From Richelia intracellularis HH01 (GTDB lineage: Bacteria; Cyanobacteriota; Cyanobacteriia; Cyanobacteriales; Nostocaceae), in NCBI RefSeq assembly GCF_000350105.1, contig NZ_CAIY01000056.1, positions 1 to 40,113 on the forward strand: DNA of 40,113 nucleotides, read 5' to 3'. Of the stretch, positions 18,593 to 28,329 are shown piece by piece. Position 1 is the stretch's first letter; each line of letters starts with the position of its first letter. Made by a program: the position numbers and the translations under genes. The notes under the pieces are model-generated. The model was not told the DNA's origin. It made no database searches and saw nothing but the letters and a program-made list of their open reading frames with translations.

Positions 18593-19104
18593 CCCTCTAA
18601 GATAAAACTCATGAGAGGAAACTATATATATTTATCTTTTTTTCCTCTTACCTCTGGAAATAATTCTGACCAGGTTCCAATTTTGTAATGCCGGCACTGA
18701 AAGTTTACAATCATTTTCCAGTTTTTTTTTGCAAGAAAAACTAAGATTAAATTCTCTTGAGTATTGAGGGGATTAAATGAGATATTCAGATTGATCAAAA
18801 TTCTCCATGAAATACTCCACTTTACACTATATTCATTTGCATTCTGGCAATAACATATTTCTCTCAAAATAAAGTCTGCAGAATCCTCTACTCAAAAACT
18901 ATGAACATAACACCTGAAGAAAAGCCATTAGGCTGCTGCATAATTATTATAGTGTAGGTTGATTGTGATTCATTTATTTTCATTGTTATTGCTGAGGGGC
19001 TTTACCTGAATATAGGTTGTCATTTATATAATTTTATGACTTTTTATGAATTTATAGCACTCACCCACTTGAGTCTGCATAAAGTTCAATAGTTCAGAGA
19101 TATA
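18593..19104. other. Convergent spacer with weak hairpin
   Basis: Between the PTPS gene and the methyltransferase. AGAGGAAA (18614-18621) pairs with TTTCCTCT (18641-18648) after a 19-base loop, a possible weak PTPS terminator. The 81-codon minus frame at 18622-18867 covers this hairpin, has no known motif and is not called. Confidence 0.45.
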
Positions 19105-20022
19105 TCAATCGCAAACCTTGGCAATTATAGTGCGGTGACGGGGACTACTAGGAATGATAGTAGTATTAAATCCAGCTTCTGTTAATGCTTTTGTAATGTC
19201 TAAGGTAAAGTACTCGTCAATGTAAGGCTCCGTACTTTTTAATAGTGTTAAAATATAAGGAGGCATTTTCCTATATGCTTCTGCTTGAGGGTTCATATCC
19301 ATGATTGTTAGATACCCACCTGGACGTAGCAAACGTCGTGCCTCTGCATAAATATATCTGGTTGCAGACTGTGGCAATTCGTGACAAATTAAAAACATTG
19401 ATACTAAATCAAAGGTATTATTTGCAAGTCCAGTGGACTCCGCCGCAGCGTGAACCCAGTTAATACTGCCCTTACATTGTTGAGCACGATGATGTGCAAC
19501 TGCTAAAAAGTAAGGCGATAAATCAAGACCTGTGATTTCTGCTTGGGGGTAAGTCATATGCAGAGCAAATGTACTTGTACCCACACCGCATCCTATGTCA
19601 ATAATATTCCTTGGCGGCTCATGCATTTGCGCTTTTATAATGTCATGATAACCCTGACGCAATTTAGCATCTCCTTTTATACCTGCTTCCTTCCAAATTC
19701 TACTATGAACAGCTATGGCTGCAAATTCCACCTCCAAAGCTGCCTCCCAACAAAGATTAGACTTTTCGTAGGCATGAAAGGATGATTTGAGATAATAATT
19801 GGGGTAATATACATGGGGATCGTTCACTTTTACAAAGTCCTCTTCCCAACTTCGTTCTTTTAGCTTCTCCACTTCTTTAGTCCAGGGTAAACCGATTTTT
19901 TCGGCATGTTTGATAATCATTTTTCTAGCTTGGTACTTGGCGAAATTGGCAAGCGGTTTGATTGCCAAAATACTACTTACCAGTTGAGAAGTGATACCAG
20001 AAGTTTTTTTTAAAGTAGTCAT
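19105..20022 (-). CDS. Class-I SAM-dependent methyltransferase, substrate unknown
   Basis: A 305-residue protein with a complete class-I methyltransferase core: motif I IDIGCGVGTSTFAL (141-154), the SAM-ribose acidic residue D167 in GLDLSPYFLAVA, motif II-like HAAAESTG (191-198), NTFDLVSMFLICHEL (202-216) and RRLLRPGGYLTIMDMNP (229-245). The N-terminal 130 residues are mostly helical and contain SWEEDFVKVNDPHVYYP, a lead-in I recall from cyanobacterial methyltransferases of this group but cannot assign. Which molecule is methylated cannot be read from the sequence; quinone, lipid or small-molecule targets are all possible. ATG at 20022, with a poor ribosome binding site. All motifs are intact, unlike the methyltransferase gene at 15550-16182. 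Its neighbours give no pathway clue. Confidence 0.88.
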   Translation of the reverse strand: MTTLKKTSGITSQLVSSILAIKPLANFAKYQARKMIIKHAEKIGLPWTKEVEKLKERSWEEDFVKVNDPHVYYPNYYLKSSFHAYEKSNLCWEAALEVEFAAIAVHSRIWKEAGIKGDAKLRQGYHDIIKAQMHEPPRNIIDIGCGVGTSTFALHMTYPQAEITGLDLSPYFLAVAHHRAQQCKGSINWVHAAAESTGLANNTFDLVSMFLICHELPQSATRYIYAEARRLLRPGGYLTIMDMNPQAEAYRKMPPYILTLLKSTEPYIDEYFTLDITKALTEAGFNTTIIPSSPRHRTIIAKVCD

Positions 20023-20209
20023 ATGGATTACCCAATTACCGTACGATTATCTCTTACAAACTTATAAGGTAACTATTATAGTAATAAACAACCAATTTAA
20101 GGTATAAGCAATCACAGCATAAATTTGTCTATAGTTATAATATTGACTTTGATACAACCACCCCTATTTTAATTTATCAATGCTAACACTAGTAAGATAT
20201 GGATATTTA

Positions 20210-21548
20210 TCTATTGGTTTTACAGTTGTTATTTGTATAGCTAGACAGATCAAAGTGGCTTCTGCCGCAGGCTTGTCAACTAACTTTATGCTCAAACAAA
20301 GGTAATCCATTACTATCTAGTCCTAGCGAGAGGGTAACTGCAGGTTGTTCAGTTGCATTGAAAGTATCACAAAGCGCAATCCAATGAATAATTTTGGCAA
20401 AGGTATCCTCTGAACTCAAATCAGCCCATTCACCTACTTTAAATAAGTGGGTATAAATATACAGGTAGCACCAATACATCTGTGTTATCGAGGAAAGCTA
20501 TAATTTGTCTGCATACCACCGCAAGTATTCTTCTGCAGAGCCAACTCTTGACAGCAATGAATTCAAGGGCTGTAATATCTCCCCTGATAGACAGTTAGAA
20601 GCAACTCCTATTTACCATACTGTTTAAAAGGGTTGGAGCAAACCGCCAAAATTAGTACATTTTTCTTCTATATCATGTCCAAGCTCTGCTAACAAATTAA
20701 TCATACTCAGAACAGCCTGCTTAGGAGTCGATTAAGCATTACCCAAGGGGTAAATACTAGTAGAATTGTCTGCTCCTGGGTACTACTGAGAAAAGAGGTT
20801 GTCGGATCTGATAGCCAGTATGAATCACCTTTAATATAACCGGATATCACATATAAACAAGGCTGCTGCACCAGGTAAACTTCTTGCTAAGGGGCTATTA
20901 ACATTAACTGCCAAGCCGTTAATACTATCACCTGTATGAGCTTGGGAAACCCCACATCGGGAAGGTTTAATTCCAACTAAACCACAACAAGCAGCAGATC
21001 CGCAAATTACACCACCAGCAAAACCTTGAGCAATTAATTGAGCAGAAACCAGCATGTTGCTGCTCCAAAACTATAAACACCAGGAGTATATTCTAAATTC
21101 CATGAATTCCTAGCCGGTGGAAAACCCATGGGCTCAGTATAGGGATAAGATTCCCTATTCAGAGTTTGCAGTTTTACCTAAAATAATAAAACCTGCTGGC
21201 TTAATACGGTTTACTATACCATCATCAAAGTCAGGAATTTATTCAATAACCCCGAGTTACCAAAGGTAAAGGGACAATCAGCCACTGAGTTGAGGTCTTT
21301 AATGGAAATTGGCACACAAAAAAAATGGTGGCAATTCTTCCAAACAACCAGCAAGCATTTTTATTTTTGTTCTAGTACCAGTAATGTCAGTATCAGCTGT
21401 AACAGTGAAATAACTCCCCTAGAGATGTTTGAAGCGTTGAATCTCATCTGAGGCCTCCACTATTTTTAGAGGAGATACCTGACTGACGATCACGAACTAA
21501 TCATACTTGTTCTAAGGCAGGGGTAAATGCTAAATCTTCTTGGTCCAT
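20210..21548 (-). pseudogene. Amidase-signature family gene, heavily decayed
   Basis: Pieces of an amidase can be followed along the minus strand in family order, in changing frames with many stops. The N-terminus MDQEDLAFTPALEQV (from 21548) is followed by a TGA; then come SYFTVTAD, EELPPFF, DDGIVNRIKPAGFIILGKTA and the best-preserved part (20831-21055), SAACCGLVGIKPSR and NGLAVNVNSPLARSLPGAAAL. Near the end are KVGEWADLSSEDTFAKIIHW, GLDSNGLPL and, after a frameshift, KPAAEATLICLAIQI. In the catalytic segment the expected GGSSGG and GGGSIRG read WSSN and GGVICGS, so the nucleophilic serine and its neighbour are lost. Such enzymes hydrolyse or transfer amide groups (for example GatA-like or aryl amidases); the exact substrate is unknown. 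The lower boundary is approximate. Confidence 0.88.
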
Positions 21549-22560
21549 GGCTCATTCAAAAAAGCATATCTAAATTTCCCGTCTTATTGGGAGATCTACT
21601 ATAGTCGGCCTAGGTTCTCAAGCTTTGATTTTAAAGAGTAAAGTAAAAACTATTATATTAACTTGAGTCTATTCTTTTAATTATATGTTAGTGCTTTATT
21701 TTAGATTTCTAGTAAAATGGTCTTTACCAGCCATGTCTGCACTGCAAAACCATACTAGTAGCCAATAAAAAACTATATATGTGAGCATGAGCACAGTTAT
21801 CAAAGCCGAACAAAAGGAAACATGGATTTTCTAGGGGAAGCTAACTGTATTGACTGTGAAACCTTTCTACTTTGATAGAACTTAATTAGAATAGACCCCC
21901 GAATATTTGGCTAATAAATGAATGATAGAAACTGGCGTAAGTGTAAGTCATAGTACAGAGAATTTAGCTTGTCTGGTTTTCGGAATTTTATACATAGAGT
22001 AAATCTATGATAAATATCAGAGAATGAAATGGTTTTCCCCCTAAATATCAAAAATATGGGCCTAACTTTTAGTTTTCAAGACTGTTTTATGTACTGGTTG
22101 TTTCTCAGCTAACTCTGATTTTGTACTCTAGAGGTAACAGCTAACTACCCTGTCTTCATCAAATTCAAGCCAAAGCAACGCACCCATGACCAACAAATAA
22201 TTTACCTAATAATACAATATCTTTTTCTTATTCTATTTTTTATCCTCATATCTAATAATTATGAATCTTGCTAAATTCTCTTACCATGTTACTAAATCCT
22301 AACATTAATCCATAATACAGTTGATTTCTAGTACAAAAATACCTGCAAGAAGGAATAAACATCTTATGGCATATAGAAGTTGGGATTATACTCTTTAATC
22401 AAATGTTTTAAGCCCTAGTAACATTTTCACAATTATAGGGTGGGGAATTGGGTTTTACGTTTACCATACATGGTCCAACAATCCTACTTAATTAAGATTT
22501 CATCTGAAATTTTTAGCTAGGAGGTTTTTTGTAATATTAACTATCTGTAAATTAAATATG
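21549..22560. other. Spacer upstream of the amidase fossil
   Basis: No gene recognised. Around 21785-21880 the plus strand reads in mixed frames like broken protein (TVIKAEQKE, GEANCIDCETF), which may be another fossil, but I cannot name a family. Confidence 0.45.
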
Positions 22561-22581
22561 GGAAAACCCGGTTTGACCGGG
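22561..22581 (-). terminator. Intrinsic terminator of the small membrane-protein gene
   Basis: On the minus strand CCCGGT-CAA-ACCGGG is followed directly by TTTT. It is GC-rich in an AT-rich spacer, and lies about 80 bases after the stop of the 124-residue gene. It is the most typical rho-independent terminator in the window. Confidence 0.75.
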
Positions 22582-22659
22582 CAGTTGAGCCGTTAATCGA
22601 ATTTAGCACAGTTGGCCTATAGATATTTAGACAGGTATTTTACACATATTTGTAAACAT

Positions 22660-23034
22660 TTACTGGTCAATACTACAAGTTAAAGGACAAGCTGCATAAA
22701 TAGTTGATTGTACTTTTTCTGTCTCTCCATGCAGCCAGCTTAACCACTTAACCTCTCTAGGATGAATTCCTTTAGTTGTCAAAATTCCTGCTCCTATCAA
22801 CACAGTCAAAAAATTTAATGATATTAAACCACCTGCTACTAATAAAACAGCACTCATTGGTATTAAAGACTCCAAAATAACAGTTAATAAGCAACCAACC
22901 GTAGCCATTAGGATAACTAAAGGGAAACCGACAACCAACAGACACACTGCCAGTGTAAAAGTCCAGATCAAAAAACTCTTTAACTGCAATAAGGAGTAGG
23001 TCTTGCCCACGTTAGATATTTGAGATAAAGGCAT
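22660..23034 (-). CDS. Small membrane protein of unknown function
   Basis: The 124-residue product has a short cytosolic-like start, a long hydrophobic region that can hold two to three membrane helices (about 20-52 and 58-86), then a well-marked polar segment KGIHPREVKWLSWLHGE (88-104) and a short tail with two cysteines, CPLTC (116-120). I recognise no named domain. It is judged real because it is one clean frame with an ATG, coding-like composition among eroded spacer, and its own strong terminator. The conserved-looking charged and Trp-rich motif and cysteine pair after the helices suggest an interaction surface or metal or disulfide site, but that is inference. It stands alone with 1.1 kb and 1.8 kb of spacer on its sides. 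Confidence 0.75.
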   Translation of the reverse strand: MPLSQISNVGKTYSLLQLKSFLIWTFTLAVCLLVVGFPLVILMATVGCLLTVILESLIPMSAVLLVAGGLISLNFLTVLIGAGILTTKGIHPREVKWLSWLHGETEKVQSTIYAACPLTCSIDQ

Positions 23035-24347
23035 AATTAATTTCCCCCTAAAACTAACAACAATGATTGTAATTTGTAAACATCTCTATGATGCTGATTT
23101 GCATTAACATCAATGCTTAATGCTGTTAAGTATATAAAAACATGCTGAGAATATAAGCTTTTATTTAATAAAATTTACAGTTTATATCAAAAAAGCTTGA
23201 ACTAATACCCTACAAATTACTGCAGGTGACTAACATAAATTCTACCTCTATCTAGAGAGGTATATACTAAAGATATTTAATTTTGAAAAGTATTAATATA
23301 CTAAATATAAAGTTAGGTAAATCTGAAATCATTTCTGAAGAGAATTTTTCCAAATAATTGAAAAATTCAGTCATAAGTAGCTATGGTTATTAAGATAATT
23401 CATGAGTTACCAACTCTGAAGAAATCTAAAAACTTATGATCACCTGCAGTATCAATCATATTATTATTTTTATATCTAATTAAGATCAATAAAGCTAAAA
23501 AAGACTACTGAGAAACTGTCAACATAGATGCCAGAGACAAAAGAGCATATCTTTTCAGTATATTTAGAAGTAGGAAATGATAGTTACTGCTCTCAAAACT
23601 GTACATATGGGCTTTACTTGTATTAAGGGTAGAGATAACAGGTTACTTAGTCTTAAACCTCTCATACAAATACTTATGGTAAATAAGTTAAATTCTGCAA
23701 TCCTTCTTGTCGACTATATTACTGTTGAAGAGTCAGTTAAGGATAGTAAATACAAGTTAAATAAATGATTTTATGCAACAAGCCAATTCTAGTGGTGTAA
23801 CTACAATTCACTAATTCGCATTTAACTGATAATAGGAAAAGCAACTTAAACTGAGAGAATACCCTAGAAATACTTGTCAACTCTTGAAAAAATATTTAAT
23901 CATCTGTATATAAATCTTATAACAGCATGTTAATTACTAATACTTTTTAAGTAATAAAACCACATTATAAGGGGTTTGCAAATGAAAATAGCATGAAGTA
24001 TAATTTGCTTTTGGGCTTTTTCTAAACAGTCTAAATAAACAATATTGAAATAGTATTTTGGAATATTTTCTATATTTTTGTACTAGGCTATTACCTCTGC
24101 TATTGTTATGTTCTTATATAAAGCTTGTTTTGTAGGACTAAATTCAGATATATCAAAGTAGTCTCAATTATTTAAGGGTATTGCTGTATTTACCTCTAAT
24201 AGGAATATTATTGATTGCACAAATACCAGTAAACATGATTTATGGCAATTCCACCACCTATATTCTGTTTTATAAAATCTATATTTGCCAGGGCATTTTT
24301 ATGTCTCAATGACTTACTATTATAGCATAATAGACCACTTATTACAT
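23035..24347. other. Spacer upstream of the small membrane-protein gene
   Basis: No gene recognised. A 63-codon plus frame (23577-23768) and a 70-codon minus frame (24208-24420) lack start context and known motifs. A stretch near 24170-24240 reads as one membrane-helix-like segment but is isolated. Confidence 0.45.
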
Positions 24348-24401
24348 CACTATACTTAACACCTGCAAAATATGCATATTTTGCAGGTGTTAAGTATAGT
24401 G
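24348..24401. repeat. Perfect 54-bp palindrome without loop
   Basis: The 27-base left half (24348-24374) is the exact reverse complement of the right half (24375-24401), centred on TATG/CATA. It includes CACCTGCAAAATATG-type sequence, not a simple AT run. It lies about 430 bases beyond the ald stop, with no other gene nearby. Palindromes of this size without a spacer are normally unstable in bacteria. Confidence 0.9.
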
Positions 24402-24832
24402 TCATCACATCAGATATCAAGTTATATTAAATACTATTGGTACCTGTAAATTTATATGAGCCAGAATCATTAGTATTTAGTTACAGTTATTAATAAAGTT
24501 CAGGGTTTATATTATGCCTGTTTTTATGGGATACTGTACTAAGTACAGATAGCATTTGAGAACTTTACATGACTTCCTAGAAAAGAATTTAGAATAGTCT
24601 TATACTCTAAAAGTAAGTAATTAAGGTTTTTGTATATGCTAACCAAGTTGGGGCAAACTATATATCTGCAACTCTTAATTTAGTTAGAGTCTGGCCCCAC
24701 CCCATATATTGGATTCATATATTGGATTATTGGTAATTTAGACAATACTGATCAGCTTTTACAATTTTTGGGATTTTTGAGGGAGTGAGGAAGTTAGATA
24801 ACGATAGAGTTCAGAATTATTTTCCCTAACTC
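24402..24832. other. ald downstream spacer with 2 x 13-bp tandem repeat
   Basis: CATATATTGGATT occurs twice in direct tandem (24703-24715, 24716-24728). Just before it, TGGGGC (about 24649) and GCCCCA (about 24694) can enclose an ACTCT/AGAGT inner stem, a possible structured end of the ald transcript. No gene is seen. Confidence 0.45.
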
Positions 24833-25939
24833 TTAATTATTCTGTCTTAAATCAACCAGGTCAGGAAATACATTTTGTACTGCAGGGTTCAGTAAACAAT
24901 GATTGTTTACATTTAACCCTTTAGCGAGAGCAGGATTTTCCTCTAGGGCTTTCATACCTTGGTTGGCTAATTGTACTATATAGGGTAAGGTGCTATTATT
25001 TAATGCCTGGGTTGCAGTCCAAGGCACAGCACCTGGCATGTTAGGAACACCATAGTGAATAACTCCTTCTTCTATGTATATAGGGTTGGTGTGAGAGGTG
25101 GGATGCAAGGTCTCAATACAGCCACCTTGATCTACTGCCACATCTACAATAACCGACCCGGGGAGCATCTGCTGGACTAATTTACGGGAAACTAGCGTGG
25201 GAGCTTTTAGGCCCGGTAATAAGACTGCTCCCACAAGTAAATCTGTGGATTTAACACTGTCTTCGATGTTAGCAGAATTACTGTATATCAATTGTACTCT
25301 TGAACCAAAAAGATTTTCCAGGTACGCTAATCTCTCCACATTGACATCTAAAATCTGAACCGTTGCACCCATTCCCACAGCTATTCTCGCTGCCTCTGTA
25401 CCGACAACTCCACCACCCAGAATTACTACCTTTCCAGGTTTGACCCCTGGTATACCACCCAGAAGTATACCTTTTCCTCCTTGATGACTTTCTAGAAATC
25501 TAGCCCCAAATTGTACAGCTAAACGGCCTGCAATTATACTCATGGGTGTGAGTAATGGCAATTTGTTTGATCCTGGCTTCTCTACTGTTTCGTAAGCTAG
25601 TGCTGTAACTCCACAATCAATTAAATACTCGGCTAATTTCCTATCTGCTGCCAAATGTAGATATGTAAATATAATTTGTCCTTTTTTTAAAAACCGGTAT
25701 TCCTGGCTGAGTGGTTCTTTAACTTTAATTACCAAATCTCTATCCCAGGCTGCTTCTGCAGTATAAACAATTGTCGCACCAGCCTTGTTATAATTTTCAT
25801 TTGTAAAACCTGAACCATTTCCAGCTTGAGTTTCTACAAAAATAGCGTGCCCATTATCTTTGAGTACTCTTACACTGGAAGGACTTAAACCAACACGAAA
25901 TTCTTTATCCTTAGTTTCTTTAGGAATACCGATTTCCAT
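24833..25939 (-). CDS. ald: Alanine dehydrogenase
   Basis: Ald catalyses reversible reductive amination of pyruvate to L-alanine with NADH. The 368-residue protein is full length. It starts MEIGIPKETKDKEFRVGLSP with substrate-binding R15; K74 (IKVKEPL) and H95 (TYLHLAA) fit the pyruvate-site Lys and catalytic His, and D270 (VAVDQGG) the catalytic Asp. The Rossmann NAD site is VVILGGGVVGTEAARIA (171-187) with D198 after beta-2, and GVPNMPGAVPWTAT (297-310) is the conserved C-terminal loop. In heterocystous cyanobacteria alanine dehydrogenase is known to support diazotrophic growth, so its retention fits a nitrogen-fixing symbiont, but that link is inference. No NtcA-type GTA-N8-TAC site was found upstream by eye. 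It is divergent from the terC-like gene. Confidence 0.96.
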   Translation of the reverse strand: MEIGIPKETKDKEFRVGLSPSSVRVLKDNGHAIFVETQAGNGSGFTNENYNKAGATIVYTAEAAWDRDLVIKVKEPLSQEYRFLKKGQIIFTYLHLAADRKLAEYLIDCGVTALAYETVEKPGSNKLPLLTPMSIIAGRLAVQFGARFLESHQGGKGILLGGIPGVKPGKVVILGGGVVGTEAARIAVGMGATVQILDVNVERLAYLENLFGSRVQLIYSNSANIEDSVKSTDLLVGAVLLPGLKAPTLVSRKLVQQMLPGSVIVDVAVDQGGCIETLHPTSHTNPIYIEEGVIHYGVPNMPGAVPWTATQALNNSTLPYIVQLANQGMKALEENPALAKGLNVNNHCLLNPAVQNVFPDLVDLRQNN

Positions 25940-26250
25940 ATTATATATTCCGTATATTTTACAATCATGAGCATCAATATTATGTCAGCATTCTCACATT
26001 TTTTAGTCTCATCTTTAATCCAAAATAGGAAAATTAGCTTTTTTATAGCCTCCTGTTTTTCAATTATAAGTTTGTATAGGGACTAATGATCTTGGTAATA
26101 TTTGATGGTAGCTATAAGTAATTTAAGCATTTTCTTCTTCTCCCTGTCCTTTCTTTTCCCACAACAAGTTAAGCTGAACAGGAGCGTATCGCTTTTATAT
26201 TAAATTACCTGGTCTTGTTAATTCAGGTATCTGCTGTTTGAGAAACCAGA
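25940..26250. other. Divergent promoter region, ald / terC-like
   Basis: 311 bases separate the two start codons. No convincing -35/-10 pair, operator or riboswitch fold was seen, and no reading frame. Confidence 0.45.
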
Positions 26251-27009
26251 ATGCTAGATAAAATTTTTGAGTACCTACATTTCCATTTTAGTGTTGAGGC
26301 TCCTATAGTACTGTTGATTTTAATTCTCCTGGAAGCATTACTTTCTGCTGATAATGCAATCGCTTTAGCTGCTATTATTCAAGGCTTAAACGATAAAAAA
26401 TTAGAAGAGAAAGCACTCAACTTTGGCCTGGTAGTAGCATATGTATTGCGTATTACCTTGCTATTAACTGCTACTTGGGTGGAAAAGTTTTGGCAATTCC
26501 AGCTAGTTGGAGCAGTATACTTACTTTGGCTAGTATGGCAACACTTTAATTCGGGAAATGGTAAAAACCATTCGGATAAATACCATAGCCTTCAGTTTAG
26601 TTCTTTACTAACAGTTATTCCTGTTATTGCCCTAACTGATTTGGCTTTTTCCTTGGATAGTGTTACTACCGCGATTGCCGTTTCCCAAGAGAGATGGTTG
26701 GTAATTACTGGAACTACAATTGGTGTTGTGACTCTTAGGTTTATGGCTGGTTTATTTATTCGGTGGTTAGATGAGTTTGAAAATCTAGAAAATGCAGGCT
26801 ACGTTACTGTTGCATTGGTAGGTTTACGACTATTACTAAAAGTTGTAAATAATACATTTACACTTCCACAGTGGATTATGGTAACAGTTATCACTCTTAT
26901 TCTGGCATGGGGTTTTTCCAAGCGTGCTAAGTCACACGTGGGTGAATTAGTTGTTTCCAAACCAGAGCCTGATACTAGTGTAAAGACTAGTATAAGTATG
27001 AGTGAGTAA
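26251..27009 (+). CDS. TerC-family integral membrane protein
   Basis: A 252-residue membrane protein with about seven hydrophobic helices and both TerC signatures: LLEALLSADNAIALAAI (26-42, acidic residues E28 and D34) and ALTDLAFSLDSVTTAIAV (127-144, D130 and D136). These acidic residues sit inside helices and are thought to bind metal ions. Bacterial relatives include tellurite-resistance TerC and manganese exporters of the MntP/YkoY type; plant TerC helps thylakoid membrane assembly. Manganese or calcium handling is the most likely role in a phototroph, but the substrate cannot be fixed here. A polar, Ser/Lys-rich tail follows residue 224. ATG at 26251 with no clear ribosome binding site. 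No ter operon genes are adjacent. Confidence 0.92.
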   Translation: MLDKIFEYLHFHFSVEAPIVLLILILLEALLSADNAIALAAIIQGLNDKKLEEKALNFGLVVAYVLRITLLLTATWVEKFWQFQLVGAVYLLWLVWQHFNSGNGKNHSDKYHSLQFSSLLTVIPVIALTDLAFSLDSVTTAIAVSQERWLVITGTTIGVVTLRFMAGLFIRWLDEFENLENAGYVTVALVGLRLLLKVVNNTFTLPQWIMVTVITLILAWGFSKRAKSHVGELVVSKPEPDTSVKTSISMSE

Positions 27010-28329
27010 TTTATTAATAAGAACTTTCATCAGAATACTACAGGTATATCTAAATACATAATACATATAGTTTTTATAGCCAAATAAGAATTATAAACTA
27101 CTGACAGGAGTAATAATAGTACAAGGATAAGAGATAAGATTTAGACAGTATAATTTTCTTATATGGATAAGTAATTACGCTTGTCTATGAAATTTACTTT
27201 ATAGAAATTTTGTCGGGCAAAATAATAACTACGATGGAGACTGGGTTAAATAAACATTGTTATGTTACCATTATTCACAATACATTATTTTTGAAATAGT
27301 AGGCAATAGCAAGTGTTTAGATTCAATTTACCTGACTGGAGATTTATAATGGCAAAAAACTTTAGTTATCATAATTATAGGCCAAAACTTATTCTCATAT
27401 TAAGTTAGAATATATTTTTTGTCTGAGCTACTATGGTTTATCCATTGAGAGGAATTGCAGAGCATTTCAGATTTTGTATAGAAGGTTATTAATTAAAATA
27501 GCAATAAGGAAATTAAATATACTCACGTTGCTATTTCAAGAAGTAAATTAAGCTCCCCCATGTAAGTGAATAAGAAGAGACTATGCCAACAATCTTTAGT
27601 CTCATAAGTGAAGACTTTTAAAACTATGCTTATGTTTTGATAGACTATATCATTGTAGCAGTCTATTAATTTGTTAAATTATTTTTTAGCTAAGCTATAA
27701 ATACGATATTTAGGTTTTCTATATTGGCCTACTCTTTTCTTAATCAAACAATTTTATTACTAAAATGTTGTTAAAATAATATTACCATTTCAAGTAAAAT
27801 ATATTACCAAACATTTAGTTTATATTGGCAAAATTATCTATTTGTTTATTGATATATTCTAACTAATTGCAAGCATTACTATCCAATTTTTATTTGATAG
27901 TAATGCTTGATAACCTATTTAAATTTGCTAGTATTTATTGTCTTGTTCATTAGAATGTTATTATGACGATATTTTCACTTTTTTCTACAATTTTTTTTGA
28001 AGTCCAACTAGATTTTTAAGTCTTGAATTGTTCATTTGTAGGCTTCTATTGATCTATGCAATAGATAATATGTTGACAGCAATTAGTTGAATTTTTATAT
28101 AGTTGTATTAATTGTTACCTTAATATTTGTATTATATAACATGCTAGCTTATTTATAAATAATATCGAATAAAGAATGATTAATACTGAAAAATAGTAAT
28201 AGCTATCTGTCGAATTTTAGTAGGTTTTTCCAAACACTAGATTATTTTGTAATAATACCTTTTTTAATTGGGGAAAAGTTTTTTAAAAAAGTTAGATAAA
28301 AATAAATACATTTCCATAGGAGAAAACAA
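27010..28329. other. 1.3-kb spacer between the terC-like and CIA30-like genes
   Basis: No gene recognised. An ATG at 27349 has GGAG 8 bases before it but gives only 19 codons, possibly the start of a lost gene. It also contains the inverted repeat at 27870-27909. Confidence 0.5.
27870..27909. repeat. Perfect 14-bp inverted repeat, 12-base loop
   Basis: CAAGCATTACTATC (27870-27883) pairs exactly with 27896-27909. It lies about 860 bases after the terC-like gene and 420 before the next gene. Confidence 0.8.

Noticed and set aside
18622..18867. 81-codon minus-strand reading frame between two convergent genes
   Set aside because: It covers a likely terminator hairpin and has no recognised family; I could not separate it from chance.
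23577..23768. 63-codon plus-strand reading frame
   Set aside because: Isolated in 1.8 kb of spacer, without ribosome binding site, family resemblance or terminator.
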